Origin: Chlorops oryzae
Lineage: Eukaryota; Arthropoda; Insecta; Diptera; Chloropidae
Assembly: GCA_020466095.1 (NCBI GenBank)
Contig: CM035807.1
Span: 31,080,166 to 31,144,165 of the forward strand
Direction of reading: 5' to 3'
DNA: 64,000 nt
Part shown: positions 1-10,420 of the stretch, piece after piece
Layout of the letters: each line of letters begins with the position of its first letter
How positions within the stretch are numbered: position 1 is the stretch's first letter
Position numbers and translations under genes: made by a program
The notes under the pieces: model-generated
What the model was told of the DNA's origin: nothing
What the model saw: the letters and a program-made list of their open reading frames with translations, nothing else
Database searches by the model: none

Positions 1-1366
1 CAAACCATAACATAGCTTAAGAAAAAAGCTGATTCATACATTTTGTGTGAAATCAGTTAGTGAACGTGTAAGACAGCAAAGAAAAGTCGATTGAAAATAG
101 TTTCTTATGCTATGCTATGCTTTGCTATGCTATCACTGATTGAAGCCTTAGTATGCCTATTATATATAAAAAAAAAGCCTACTTCAGTGAATAAAATATT
201 CAAAAAGCACAGTTAAATGCAAAAAAATTCAAAAAAATGCAAAATATTCAATAAATTAAAATAATTCAAAAAAATTCAAAATATTCAAAATCTGAGCTCT
301 ACTGATAACTATAAAATGGAACAGATATTTCACTATATAATATATTAAATATTTAAATGCATACTTTTGGGTGCTAATATTAAATACTTTCTGTTGCCGT
401 AATGATTAAGGATCAAAAATAAATTGTGATGATTTTCAATATTAATTCGGATTTAAAGAGACCCTAAAAGTATGTTAGGAAATTTCCAAATTTGAAACTT
501 GGACTCATACATATCGCACATTAGTCACAAAAGCGGCATTATTCACAATATTCAAATCCACTTTCTTATATAAGAAAATTTATATCGATTAAGAATAGTA
601 CAAGTTTATAAAATAAATTATTTTTTACAGGCTTCGAAAGAATGTTTCTTCTCGAAATTCAATTTGAATTGAAATTTCAAACTTTTTATTAATAGAAAAG
701 GATTAGAATATAAGGATTAGAAGAGGAAAAGACTTCTAAAAAGAGCACTCATATGTTTAAGAATTAGGACGATGAACAGGGTGCGTATCTATCCTTTTTT
801 TCGCGCGATAGTCCTTTTTTACTAGCCCAAGTCCCGCGCCCCACGAACAGATGCGAAATCCCAACTCCTTTGTTTATTATACATTACTCCCAACGCAACA
901 TTTTCTGTCGTAATTTCGAAAATGGTAACACTACTTTGATCGCACTTTTTCGGTCATAAACAATTTGTAGACTAAGGAAAAAAACAAATTAAAGATCGAC
1001 ACTTTGAAGGCTATTCTTTACGTGAAATGTACTCCTGCTTAGAGTTCTACAATACTTTGAAACAGGAACCAACATTGCTTCGTGTAATCGCGTCATCAGA
1101 TAAATACCAAGCTGATTTCAGACGATCCTTCTTTCATCCTTTTTTTTTGGTGTGATAAAAATCCCGCGAAATATAAAATTTTCGCAGGTAAATCCTTTTT
1201 TTTAGCCAAATAAATATACGTACCCTAACCATGAATATTATTCTTAGAAACTCTTCAAAGATCTTACTACTTATGTGCTCCCAGTAGAATTCCATTTAAA
1301 TGTTCTTAAATTCTGTATGTTAAACAGCTCAAGCGTTCCTTAAAGAGGGGACGATTTATTCAGTTG
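1..1366. other. AT-rich DNA without a recognisable gene
   Basis: No open frame of note. It holds a short TATGC tandem run (about 105-133), an irregular TTCAAAA-type low-complexity stretch (about 208-294), and two T-run motifs with GC-rich context near 790-845 and 1138-1205. I recognise none of these as a known element. Confidence 0.6.
105..133. repeat. TATGC pentanucleotide microsatellite
   Basis: About five to six imperfect copies of TATGC in tandem, with one copy changed to TTTGC. Confidence 0.8.
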
Positions 1367-1380
1367 CATGTGCCTGCCGC

Positions 1381-1623
1381 GTGGCTCTGGGATAGCGTAG
1401 GGGATGCGTGCTATGCTCTTGATCCCAGGGTCCGAGGTTCGATTCCCAGCACAAGCGAAACGGAGTGTAATGTTCCAAGCCTAGCACTGGTTTTTCAAAA
1501 ATCGCATGTTAGGGGCACACTACATAAAAAAACATACACTCACACAAACACAAGAAAACCTCCGTGGTATCACAATGGGCCGATTAACGGCCTAAGTGGC
1601 AGCCACTTCAACCTACCTACCTA
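1381..1623 (+). mobile_element. tRNA-derived SINE, family S1, complete, with target duplication
   Basis: A 243-bp element flanked by an exact 14-bp direct repeat, CATGTGCCTGCCGC, at 1367-1380 and 1624-1637: a target-site duplication made by LINE-type retrotransposition. The 5' part looks like a tRNA, with an A-box-like TAGCGTAGGGG (about 1393-1403) and a perfect B box, GGTTCGATTCC (1436-1446), which together form an internal RNA polymerase III promoter. A central region (about 1460-1560) is followed by a 3' domain with GGTATCACAATGGGCC and GGCAGCCAC, ending in an ACCT-repeat tail. Intact ends and a perfect duplication suggest a recent insertion. Related copies lie at 27957, 28554 (reverse) and 56839 (reverse). 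The frame open across it encodes no known protein and is incidental. Confidence 0.9.
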
Positions 1624-1637
1624 CATGTGCCTGCCGC

Positions 1638-1816
1638 CTTTTTAAGACTAGTTGCGAACTCAATTCGCCCCATTGACAAGTGTTACAAAACGCTCTCGGA
1701 GGTGTTTTGAAATTTTGTTTTGAATTCGAAAAAGCTTAAATATAAGGTCTGTTCTGTAAGGTTGATTTTCAACATACATTTTGAAACTATTTTATAAGAA
1801 TGCATTATTCATTTTT
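1638..1816. other. unassigned DNA between a SINE and a MITE
   Basis: Short AT-rich spacer. I see no gene or element signature in it. Confidence 0.5.
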
Positions 1817-2059
1817 AATGCATTTAAACAGTGAAAGAACCCTTCGAAAAAGCATTCCTTCAGACTTTAGGTCAAAATTGAAAACTGTATGAAAATTGTG
1901 CAAAATTGAAAACTGTATAAAAATGTACAAATTTGAAAATTGTATGAAAATTGTGCAACAGTGGGCAGTTTTGGGCAGTTTCGTGCAGTACGGGAACATA
2001 CCTAAATATAGTCTGAAGGAATGATTTTTCGAAGGGTTCTTTCACTTTTAAAATGCATT
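1817..2059. mobile_element. MITE with ~50-bp terminal inverted repeats
   Basis: The left end (AATGCATTTAAACAGTGAAA and onward to about 1872) is inverted at the right end (about 2003-2059), giving arms of about 50 bp with few mismatches, including AGAACCCTTCGAAAAA. The centre holds three degenerate tandem copies of an AAAATTGAAAACTGTATG-type unit. There is no coding capacity. The superfamily is not determined, because a target duplication is not clear. Helentron A1 abuts its right end, so that end may be slightly cut. Confidence 0.7.
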
Positions 2060-2249
2060 AAAAACAAGTAAAAAGTTTACATCGGCAAAGCCGATTGCAC
2101 ACATACCTTTTCCTCAGCCTAAAATATGCTTAAACATTACCTTAACAAATTCCGCCGTTTCGTTGTTCTAGCTTGGATATCTATTTATACTTATCTGTAC
2201 TTCGATTTAGCTTCTAAAACTCGAGATTATTATTAAGCAAAAAAAAATC

Positions 2250-2880
2250 GCGAATGGTGGTCATGGTCAAATTTTAACCCTTAGAGGACATTTTGTTTAG
2301 CTGCGAAATACTAAATTCAAAATAGTGAAAATAAATTTTTAAAAATTTGCGAATGGTGGTCATGATAATTTTAACCCTTAGAGGACATTTTGTTTAGCTG
2401 CGAAATACTCAATTTAAATAGTGAAAATCAAATTTTTGCGAATTTCGCGAATGGTGGTCATGATAAATTTTTAACCCTTAGAGGACATTTTGTTTAGCAA
2501 TGCATAAAATAAAATTCAAAATGTGAAAATCAATTTTTTGCGAATTTCGCGAATGGTGGTCTTGATAAATTTTACCTTAGAGGACATTTTGTTTAGCTGC
2601 GAAATACTCAATTTAAAATAGTGAAAATCAAATTTTTGCGAATTTTGCGAATGGTGGTCATGATAAATTTTTAACCCTTAGAGGACATTTTGTTTAGCTG
2701 CGAAATACTAAATTCAAAATAGTGAAAATCAAATTTTCGCGAATTTCCGGATGGTGGTCTTGATCAAATTTTAACCCTTAGAGGACATTTTGTTTAGCTG
2801 CGAAATACTCAATTCAAAATAGTGAAAATCAATTTTTGCGAATTTCGCGAAATGTGGTCATGGTCAAAATTTATCCATAA
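2250..2880 (+). repeat. ~100-bp minisatellite inside Helentron A1
   Basis: About six to seven tandem units. Each contains GCGAATGGTGGTCATG, then a segment like TTAACCCTTAGAGGACATTT, then GTTTAGCTGCGAAATACTC. Units differ by small indels and point changes. The homologous array in A2 has about seven to eight units. Confidence 0.9.
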
Positions 2881-3288
2881 TGGGAGACTTTTTTGGCGGC
2901 AAAATACACAATCAGAAGAAGCAAAAAAATAATTTTTGTATTCAGATATGAGAATAAGAGAAAGAGTGTTTTTTTCTATTGTGTAGGATGATGACCATAG
3001 TTATAGCGATGTCGAAATTTTTTTTCAGCGAAAGCTTAAGTCTACATAGTAGCTATACACTCACCAAATTTCAATAAGCTGGGATGTATAGTAAAAAAGT
3101 TATCCAGGAAAAACGTTAAAAATCGTGATTTTTGAAACTTCTGAACCACTTCCCACGACCCAAGAAGGGACTACGAAAAAAATTTGTATGCAGTTTTTCG
3201 GACATTTACCTGGTTGAAGTCCATGCCAAAATTTCAATATGATATCTTTCATGGCTTAGGAGAAATTACGAAAAACTAACGTGTGACC

Positions 3289-3362
3289 ACAGACAGACAG
3301 ACAGACTAGGACAGAATGACAGACAGACAGACAATGAAATGACAGACTGACAGACAGACAAA
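3289..3362 (+). repeat. GACA tetranucleotide tract, interrupted
   Basis: GACA repeats broken by other bases, inside Helentron A1. In copy A2 the same tract is long and uninterrupted. Confidence 0.9.
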
Positions 3363-3488
3363 TGGCTAGATCGATTCCTCTTGTCAACCTGATCAAGAAT
3401 ATATTATATGTCTATATCTACCGCGACTCCTTTGGTATGTTACATACACCGTGCCAAACTTAAGTCCTTTCCTTCGGAAAAGGTATAA

Positions 3489-4989
3489 TGAATAATGTAT
3501 TCTTATATAAAATAGCAATAATGAGGGACCAATCAATTTTTCATAGAATTTCTCCATTATGTAAGTTCGCTGGCATTTCGATTATACATTTATTCAAATA
3601 TGTAAATTCATTGATCGTTCTTAGTTGCAGTTCTCCTGCAGTGTTTAAGTCACATTCACCATGAATGGATACCTACACCATACCGTAACGATTCTCTTCT
3701 AGCCTGCTGTCACCATTCATGTTTTTTACGCTTTGATTTTTGTGTTTTTTTTTTATTCTTTTTTTTTTCAAAAATTATTTTGCTTTTGCTTTTTACTTAC
3801 TTAGGTAAGAACTTGAAATTCATTCTACATGCGATATGGGCCCGTTGTTTTGTTGACTGAATGACTGAATGACTGACAATATCTGACCAACGTTTCGCCG
3901 CACTTGGCCTCTTTTGCATTTAAAATGCGCGAACGCAAACGCATAAAAAAAACAAGCAGCATTTCTCCTGTGTTTTTCGTCCGATTGCGAATCGATTGCG
4001 GACGAGAGCGGACGAGTGCGGCTGCAACGGCAACGGCAACGGCAACTGCAACTGCGGTCCCGTTAGACCGCCGCGCCGTTGACTTGAAAAGTCGGTCAAG
4101 AGTGTCTTTCATTCATGCTGTGATTGCATAATGTCCCGTTGGATCGGATGGCATGCAACGTTTATGTGTGCACTTGATAGCCCACGGGCTATAGATTCTT
4201 TTAACGGCTCAATCGTTTGGCTTACATTCAGCAATGATTGCATTCATCGGGGAGCATTCGGGAACCTCCTCGCCGTCAGCGTAGCCGTCGTCGCGAATGC
4301 AATTGACAGTGACAAAAATATTTTGCAGAAGGCAAAAAGCATTTTATCTTGGTATTTTCTTTTACGTTGTCTCTGTCCATTTATTGGCACAGATAACGGT
4401 TTACGATTGGCATAAAAAGCGTGTTTATTGCTTCTTAAGCGAATCTGAATACCGTTATCTTTACGAATTTAAGGCAATGGTGCTGTCTTCCAAGAACTTG
4501 ATTTCGATACCCTTATTCAGCGGCAGACACTTTGAGGGTGAAGAGATTGGGGATCTTGCTTGATTATATTCTGATTGTAGCAGTGGAGAATTTTTTTAAC
4601 GAGTATTTAAATTGAATTCGAAATTTCTCGTGAGTGAGAACGAAAGAAAAAAAAAAAATATACATATGTATATACCGTAAACGTTTAAATCCTGGTCTCT
4701 TAAAGCGAGAACATCAGTCCTGTATAGGGTGATCGAAATAATGGTGGTCATTTTAAACTTGATTTCGCCTTATTGCTTTGAAGCCATTTCAATTTTAGCA
4801 GTGCCTAATAAGAGAATGTCGCCTAGTGACATTTCTTATTGGGATGTTGGAAGTCTTAAAGCCTTTAATACTGTAACCAATTTATTCACCAAAATGTCGC
4901 CATTGGGACATGGAGTTAGTAATGTTCTAAAATGCATTTAAGGCATTGGCTCTTGTTCAGTTTCATTCCCAAATTGAGTATTTTAATAA
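3489..4989. other. unassigned DNA with a GCAACG hexamer run
   Basis: No gene recognised. A GC-richer island at 3980-4110 carries five copies of a GCAACG/GCAACT hexamer (4021-4056), which makes short frames on both strands that look like Ala-Thr or Ala-Val dipeptide repeats. These are composition artefacts. The rest is AT-rich with no visible structure. Confidence 0.5.
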
Positions 4990-5340
4990 TTTGTAATATT
5001 TTCATGTCCTTCAATTCCGGTTACCATTTTTTAAAATACGGTGTCTCAAAGAAATACCATTTGATTTTGATAAAAAAATTTTCTAGTGAAAGGCAATATT
5101 TGGAGGTACTTAAAAAAAAAATATGTATCTATATATTGTCGCAAAAACTGGAATACACTGAAAAATTATTCAATTTTTAGTTAGCTTTTTTTGGTGAAAT
5201 TTGTTCTCAGTGTAAAATAAAGAAAAATGTTTTTTTCGATTCCTTGATTTATTAACTATCAGTCGCCCTTTGTTTCACTTTTCTATCTTAATTAGCTTTT
5301 GAGATATTAAATTCTGAATAAATGCTTACCGAAAAGGCTT
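4990..5340 (+). repeat. dispersed repeat family F, copy 1
   Basis: About 350 bp, related in sequence and order to 40790-41100. Shared marks are ATTTGATTTTGATA, TTCTCAGTGTAAAAT, a CTATCAxTCGCCxTTTGTTTC segment and TTTTGAGATAT. Both copies are on the + strand. Ends and class are unclear. No coding signal. Confidence 0.6.
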
Positions 5341-5381
5341 TCTCATTGATTTTTAAAGAAAACTGCGCAATAGGAACTTAA

Positions 5382-5430
5382 AAACAAGTAACGGTGTTAT
5401 AGTCAGGCGAGCCTGACAATAGAATACCTA
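5382..5430 (+). mobile_element. 5' end fragment of Helentron family B (B1)
   Basis: Only the first ~48 bp match: ACAAGTAACGGTGTTATAGT followed by the palindrome GTCAGGC-GA-GCCTGAC and AATAGAATACC. The rest of the element is missing. It faces away from the reverse B2 fragment ending at 8401. Confidence 0.75.
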
Positions 5431-5442
5431 ATGTGACCATTT

Positions 5443-5520
5443 CACCCGCTTTTGGCGGGTTTTACCCGCTTTTCTACCCAAAAACCCGCCACCCGCCACC
5501 ACGATCATTTTCCCGCTTTT
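5443..5520. repeat. GC-rich cluster of CCCGCTTTT and its inverse
   Basis: Three copies of CCCGCTTTT with inverted GGCGGGTTTT and several ACCCGCC motifs within ~80 bp. It can fold locally. It stands out from its AT-rich surroundings. Confidence 0.7.
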
Positions 5521-6387
5521 CGTTCCTAATTTTCTATAGTATGAGTTTTTATTTAATTGATAACAGGAATTTTTTTAAACTGTGCTGACGTAGACATTGA
5601 GCATTCCGCATTCTGCATTGCCATTGTGTCGTAAGCAACTTCAGTTCGTTTTAGTGCGCAATTTTCCGGAAACTTTCTCATAAAGGACGAATTCATTAAT
5701 TTTTTCACCAAGGATATCAAGGGGAAAATTTGAGTACTTCTCAATTGCAATGCCATTGCCATCGAGGGAAGGTGCTTTTTATCGCAATTGCAATCTGCCA
5801 ATCCAATTGCAATTGATTCCGATACCGGGGAACCAGAAAAAGATCCCGTATCAGATAGCTCTGGCTCTGACGATTGACGAAATACTGATATTTTCCGCTT
5901 ATATCTCATAAATACATAATTCTTTCTTAATTACATTCCATTTAACCTAATTCTGTACAAATTAAATATATTAAAATAACCACAAAATAAACTGTTTTGT
6001 AATTTTGAAATTTTTTGCATTACAATAATTTGCATACCGCAACCCAAAATTCATCCTTATTAGCTTCAAAAAACATTTTTTCAAAAATAAATGGATTAGT
6101 AATCCCACAACACAATGTTAAATATTTTTAAACAAGTGTGTAACTAAGGGCCATTACTTTTGCGAAAAGAAAACATTTTATAACACGAAAATGCTAGATA
6201 ATGTAAACGATTGCAAGACAAATACATATGCTTCGCTAACCATTTGAAGTAGGCTGGAAAACGATTATTAGCCTATGATCTTCGATGTTTAAACATCTAC
6301 ATGTTTCTAAACTTATATTTTATTCAGAAATTTACTTTGCATTGAAAGGTTTTGCGTGAAAACTATATTTTTTGATGGCAGATTCCT
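5521..6387. other. unassigned DNA; possible decayed coding relic
   Basis: From 5570 to 5880 the + strand reads as short open pieces broken by stops and frame shifts, the last ending in an acidic Ser/Asp tail (DPVSDSSGSDD, stop at about 5878). The pattern would fit a dead transposon ORF, but I recognise no domain. The minus-strand frame over 5553-5909 has no known features either. Nothing else is seen up to 6387. Confidence 0.3.
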
Positions 6388-7487
6388 AAATGCCAGTTAG
6401 CCCAACCCTAAAACTCATCTTATTCCCAAATTCGAATGTCCCAAAATACGATACGAAATTCGAAATGAGATAATATAATATGGTGTGGAATAGAAGGCAC
6501 AATGAGAATTGTGACAGGATTGTATTGTATATAGAATTAAATTGACGCACATCATTTGTTTATGACTACGTATTTTCATTCATAACCTCAAAATTCTCAA
6601 ACTTAGGAAATTGCATTTTCCACTAAACATGCCCTAAAAATTTGTTTCCCCTAGAACGAACCTTTAAAAGTAGGAAAAACCCTAAATTTCTTGGTTGAAA
6701 AACCCCTAAATGGCAAACAGTCTTTGGTTTTATATCAATAAATTTCGAGGCACTATATTTCACTTCAATATGATATGACAGCTAAAAATCGGTTGTTTCG
6801 GTTTCTGATTTATGTCGCTACGCTTCTAACGAAACGAAAACTAACTCAGGAACGAAACAGTGACGAACAACAACGATTTTCAGTTTTCGTTTTAGTTTTC
6901 GTGGCCGAAAACGGTGTATGCGACTTCCCGGCTTAAACTGGCAACATTGGTTGGAAAGTAGGAAAATTTAAAAAATGTGACTGATTTTTTCAATTAAAAT
7001 GACACAACTTAAAGAACGACGTTGATATTTTCAGTTAAGGTGGCACAATTCAAAGTTTATTTTATATTTTAGTTTCAAATATTGGTTTCTAGCTTTTAAA
7101 GGGCATATCTTAAGCATTTGTTTTTCGTTTCTTGTGATTTCTTTTATTCCGATGCAAAACATTCAGCTGATAAATTTGTAAATTGAAGAATTTTGAGTTT
7201 TTTCAGTTAAAGGTGCACAATTTGAATTAGGACCATAAATAAGACAAAAAATTCACGTTAAAATGGCACAAATCAAAATTTTCTATTATTTCCATAGATA
7301 TGTATACATTAAAATTTAAAAAAAATTAAAAACATTTCGTTGCTTTTAAAAATCAAACACTGAAAGCATGAAATCGAGGAAAGAAAGATAACGTTCTATA
7401 TGAAGACAACGCAAAAGCTAGGAATTCGTAGAAGCGATCACGGCAAGAACAAAACAATCGGACTTCTCGCCTCAACACATTGAGAAG

Positions 7488-7985
7488 TAGAGCTGGAGAA
7501 ACTATCGATAGCACTATCGATACTATCGATGGTCTCAAACTATCAAAAATATCGATGGTTTTTGAAGACTATCGATAGTTTTGATTCATGGAAATTTACT
7601 TTGGCATTAGAAAAGTGGTGCTGGCGGTGACAGAGGACTTTCTTCTTTTTGAAATGGACAGATTCCTAAAAATGCCTTAATTTAGATTAGGGAAAGTCGC
7701 TCGAAAATTCATCTTTCGATTACCAAAATTGTCGATTGTCAAAATTATCGATAATCGAAACTATCGATGATGATGGTGGTGATGATGATGGTGATAGTGA
7801 TGGCGATAATGATGGTGATGATGATTATGATGGTAATGATGATTACGATGGTGATGGTGAAGTTCGTGATAATGGAGATGATGGTGATAATGATGGTGGT
7901 GATAATGGAGAGGTTGGTGATGATGATGATGGTGATGATTGTGATGATGATGATGACGGTCACGGTGACGATGATTATGATTACG
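7488..7985 (+). mobile_element. TATCGAT-rich hAT-like element, right end missing
   Basis: Same left end as the complete copy at 9944: TAGAGCTGGAGAAA followed by several ATCGATA motifs. The preceding 8 bp, TTGAGAAG, correspond to the target duplication of the complete copy. The match stops after the GAT-repeat region, where Helentron B2 begins, so the right half is lost. Confidence 0.65.
7763..7980 (+). repeat. GAT/GGT trinucleotide repeat block
   Basis: About 220 bp of imperfect GATGATGGT repeats inside the hAT-like element. It opens an Asp/Gly-rich frame on + and a Ile/Thr-rich frame on -. Both are artefacts of the repeat. Confidence 0.9.
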
Positions 7986-7997
7986 ATTTTATAAATT

Positions 7998-8401
7998 GTC
8001 CCTACACCCGAAATTCAAATGGGATTGAAACGAAATTTGGCACTTTTCTTCCTTTGTAGCCAAAACATCCTTCCAAAAAATTTCCTTGATCGGTCATTTT
8101 TAAGGGTACCTCCAGTACGGGTCTGTCACAAAAATCCCAAAACTGCCTTAAAATCAGACTTTTCGAAATATTTTAATGAAACTTAAAATTTGCGTTATTT
8201 AAGCCTCCGATTATAGTTCAACAAAAATTGGAAAAGTGGGCGTGCCAAAGGGGCAGTTTTATAAAGAAATCTATCAAAAGTCGGTATATGGGGCCCCTTA
8301 TGGTCTTAAACACCTCTTGATATTAAAAATTATTTGAACATGTGTGTCTGTGTGGGTATTCTATTGTCAGTCTCGCCTGACTATAACACCCTTACTTGTT
8401 T
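7998..8401 (-). mobile_element. Helentron family B fragment (B2), 5' half, reverse
   Basis: Reverse complement of the 5' ~400 bp of the complete copy at 55528. Going leftwards from 8401 it has ACAAGTAAGGGTGTTATAGT, a near-palindrome, TATTCTATTGTCAG read in reverse, the GGGGCCCC segment, GGGCGTG, and the GGTACCTCCAGTAC motif. It stops at the CCTACACCCG motif, so the 3' half is lost. Confidence 0.85.
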
Positions 8402-8667
8402 AAATTTTCCTACTTGCCAAACTGCAAAGCAAGCAGAAATATGTAAATTACTTACTAAGTTTTACAAAATGTTCTTTTCCATCCTTCCTTGATGAAAAAT
8501 CCGTTAGGTCTATTTTGAGGTGGTAAATTGGATTTCTTCTGCATTTCAGTAAAAATCGCACAATGCATTAAAAAAATAGATATCGCTATTACGATATCCT
8601 AAAGGGTTCAATTTCACTTTTTTATTGGTTTTTATTTTTGCTTTCTTTTCAGTTGGAAACAGTGTTG
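8402..8667. other. unassigned spacer between duplication copies
   Basis: AT-rich. No gene, no inverted repeats, nothing recognised. Confidence 0.5.
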
Positions 8668-10420
8668 CTAGGTTAACTCCCTAAAATATCCTTAACTGCC
8701 CCAGATTCGAAATTGCCCCCTAAAAATACAATATTCGAAATGAAAAAAAGTAATTTGGTTTTTTTCCAAACCTATAAACTTCCACATCATTTTTTTTATA
8801 CCTACTTATTTACATTATCATAAGCCCCTAAAATTCTCCTAGGAAAAATTTGTTCCCCTAAACATGCCCCCTAAAAAATTTGTTCCCCCTAAACTGCCTC
8901 CAAAAGTAGAAAAAACCCCTAAATCTATGGGGAAAACCTAAAGCCGGGGGTCGATACACTAGGGACCAAAATCCGGGATTAGTCCCGGTGGTTTTCTTGG
9001 TATTCAAACTAAAGTTTGAATTTTTAAAACATATTAATTCCATAAAATTCGCTAAACGTTTTAACAAAAACATTTTGTCCGATTTTTCTACGAATTTAAA
9101 CGAATTCATTTTTTAAACCCGGCCGGGATTAAGCCAGAAACCGTTTTCGGCGACGAAAACAAATAAACCTTAGTGAAAAAATTTTTACAAGTAAAATTAG
9201 AATAAAACCGGATTAAAAAAAAAAAATTTTTTGAAAACAAAAAATTCGAGGTTCTTTTCATATGAAGAAAATTTAATTTTGGGTTGTTTCATTATTTTTT
9301 TCAAAAATTTTTTTTTTACGGTTTTAACCAAAAATTTAGGCCTTATTTTACCAAATTATGCAGCTAAAAATAGTTTTCGGTTTTCGATTTACGTGTTCTA
9401 AAAACGAAAACCTTGGAACGAAACGTGCGAACAAAACGACATTTTCTTTTGCTCCGAAAATTTACGATTCCCGGCAAATCCAGGTTGGAAAGGTTTCAAA
9501 AAAATGCCCTTAAAGAACGACATTATATTTTCTTGGGGCACAACAAAATTTTTATTTTTATTTTAGTTTCAAATATTTTTCATTTTAAAGGGTTAAAGCA
9601 TTTGTTTTTTATTTTTTTTTTTATTATCAAAAATTCAGCATAAATTCAAATTAAAATTTGGATTTTTCAGTTAAAGGTGCCTTTGAATTAGGACCAAAAA
9701 AAGACAAAAAATTCACGTTAAAATGGCAAAAATCAAAATTTTCTATTTATTCCATAGATTACATTAAAATTTAAAAAAAAAATTAAAAACATTTCGTTGC
9801 TTTTAAAAATCAAACACTGAAAGCATGAAATCGAGGAAAGAAAGACAACGTTCTATATGAAGACAACGCAAAAGCTGGGAATTCGTAGAAGCGATCACGG
9901 CAAGAACAAAAAATCGGACTTCTCGCCTCAACACATTTGGAAGTAGAGCTGGAGAAACAATCAATAGCACTATCGATACTATCGATGGTTTCAAACTATC
10001 GAAAACATCGATGGTTTTTGAAGACTATCGATAGTTTTGATTCATGGAAATTTACTTTGGCATTGGAAAGGTGTTGCTCGCGGTGACAGAGGGCTTTATT
10101 CTTTTTGAAATGGACAGATTCCTAAAAATGCCTTAATTTAGATTAGGGCAAGCCGCTCGAAAATTCATCTTTCGATTACCAAAATTGTCTATTGTCAAAA
10201 TTATCGATAATCGAAACTATCGATGATGATGGTGATAGTGATGGCGATAATGATGGTGATGATGATTATGATGGTAATGATGATTACGATGGTGAAGTTC
10301 GTGATAATGGAGTGATGGTGATGATGATGGTGGTGATAATGGAGAGGTTGGTGATGATGATGATGGTGATGATTGTGATGATGATGATGACGGTCACGGT
10401 GACGATGATTATGACTTACG
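8668..10420 (+). repeat. segmental duplication, copy 2
   Basis: Partner of 6388-7985. It includes extra material at 8940-9360 not clearly matched in copy 1, so one copy has gained or lost DNA. It contains the left ~480 bp of the complete hAT-like element that runs on to 11170. Confidence 0.75.

Larger units (their letters stand above)
2061..3488 (+). mobile_element. DINE-1/Helentron-like element, family A, copy A1
   Basis: Non-autonomous rolling-circle-type element. The 5' end reads ACAAGTAAAAAGTTTACATC and is followed by a near-palindrome (ATCGGC-AAA-GCCGAT). About seven tandem units of ~100 bp fill the first half. Then come a conserved single-copy part, a GACA tract, a segment with GGCTAGATCGATTCCTCTTG and GATCAAGAATATAT, and GTTACATACACCG. 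The 3' end is a hairpin-type CCTTTCCTTCGGAAAAGGTA. The same order (tandem array, GTCT/GACA tract, GATCAAGAATATAT, GTTACAxAC, terminal hairpin) is that of Drosophila DINE-1/INE-1 elements. No Rep/helicase ORF is present. Sister copy at 22578. Confidence 0.75.
6388..7985 (+). repeat. segmental duplication, copy 1
   Basis: Related to 8668-10420 at an offset of about 2457 bp where they match best (7330-7985 against 9787-10412, near-identical apart from short indels). The earlier part (6388-7330 against 8668-9780) is much more diverged but keeps the same order of marks: AAACATGCCC, CAGCTAAAAAT, TTTTAGTTTCAAATATT, CAGTTAAAGGTGC and CACGTTAAAATGGCA. It carries the left part of a hAT-like element from 7488. 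No gene. Confidence 0.75.

Noticed and set aside
1381..1450. tRNA gene suggested by A and B boxes
   Set aside because: The acceptor stem and cloverleaf do not close, and the same head recurs in SINE copies; it is a SINE promoter.
1364..1645. 93-codon + frame at the first SINE
   Set aside because: It lies wholly inside the SINE and its target duplications; the sequence is explained as tRNA-derived and non-coding.
2250..2880. CRISPR array
   Set aside because: Units are ~100 bp of continuous similar sequence with no unique spacers, inside a eukaryotic transposon.
7490..7580. Promoter with DREF sites (TATCGATA)
   Set aside because: The motif cluster belongs to the ends of a hAT-like element and recurs at 9950 and 11100; no gene start is next to it.
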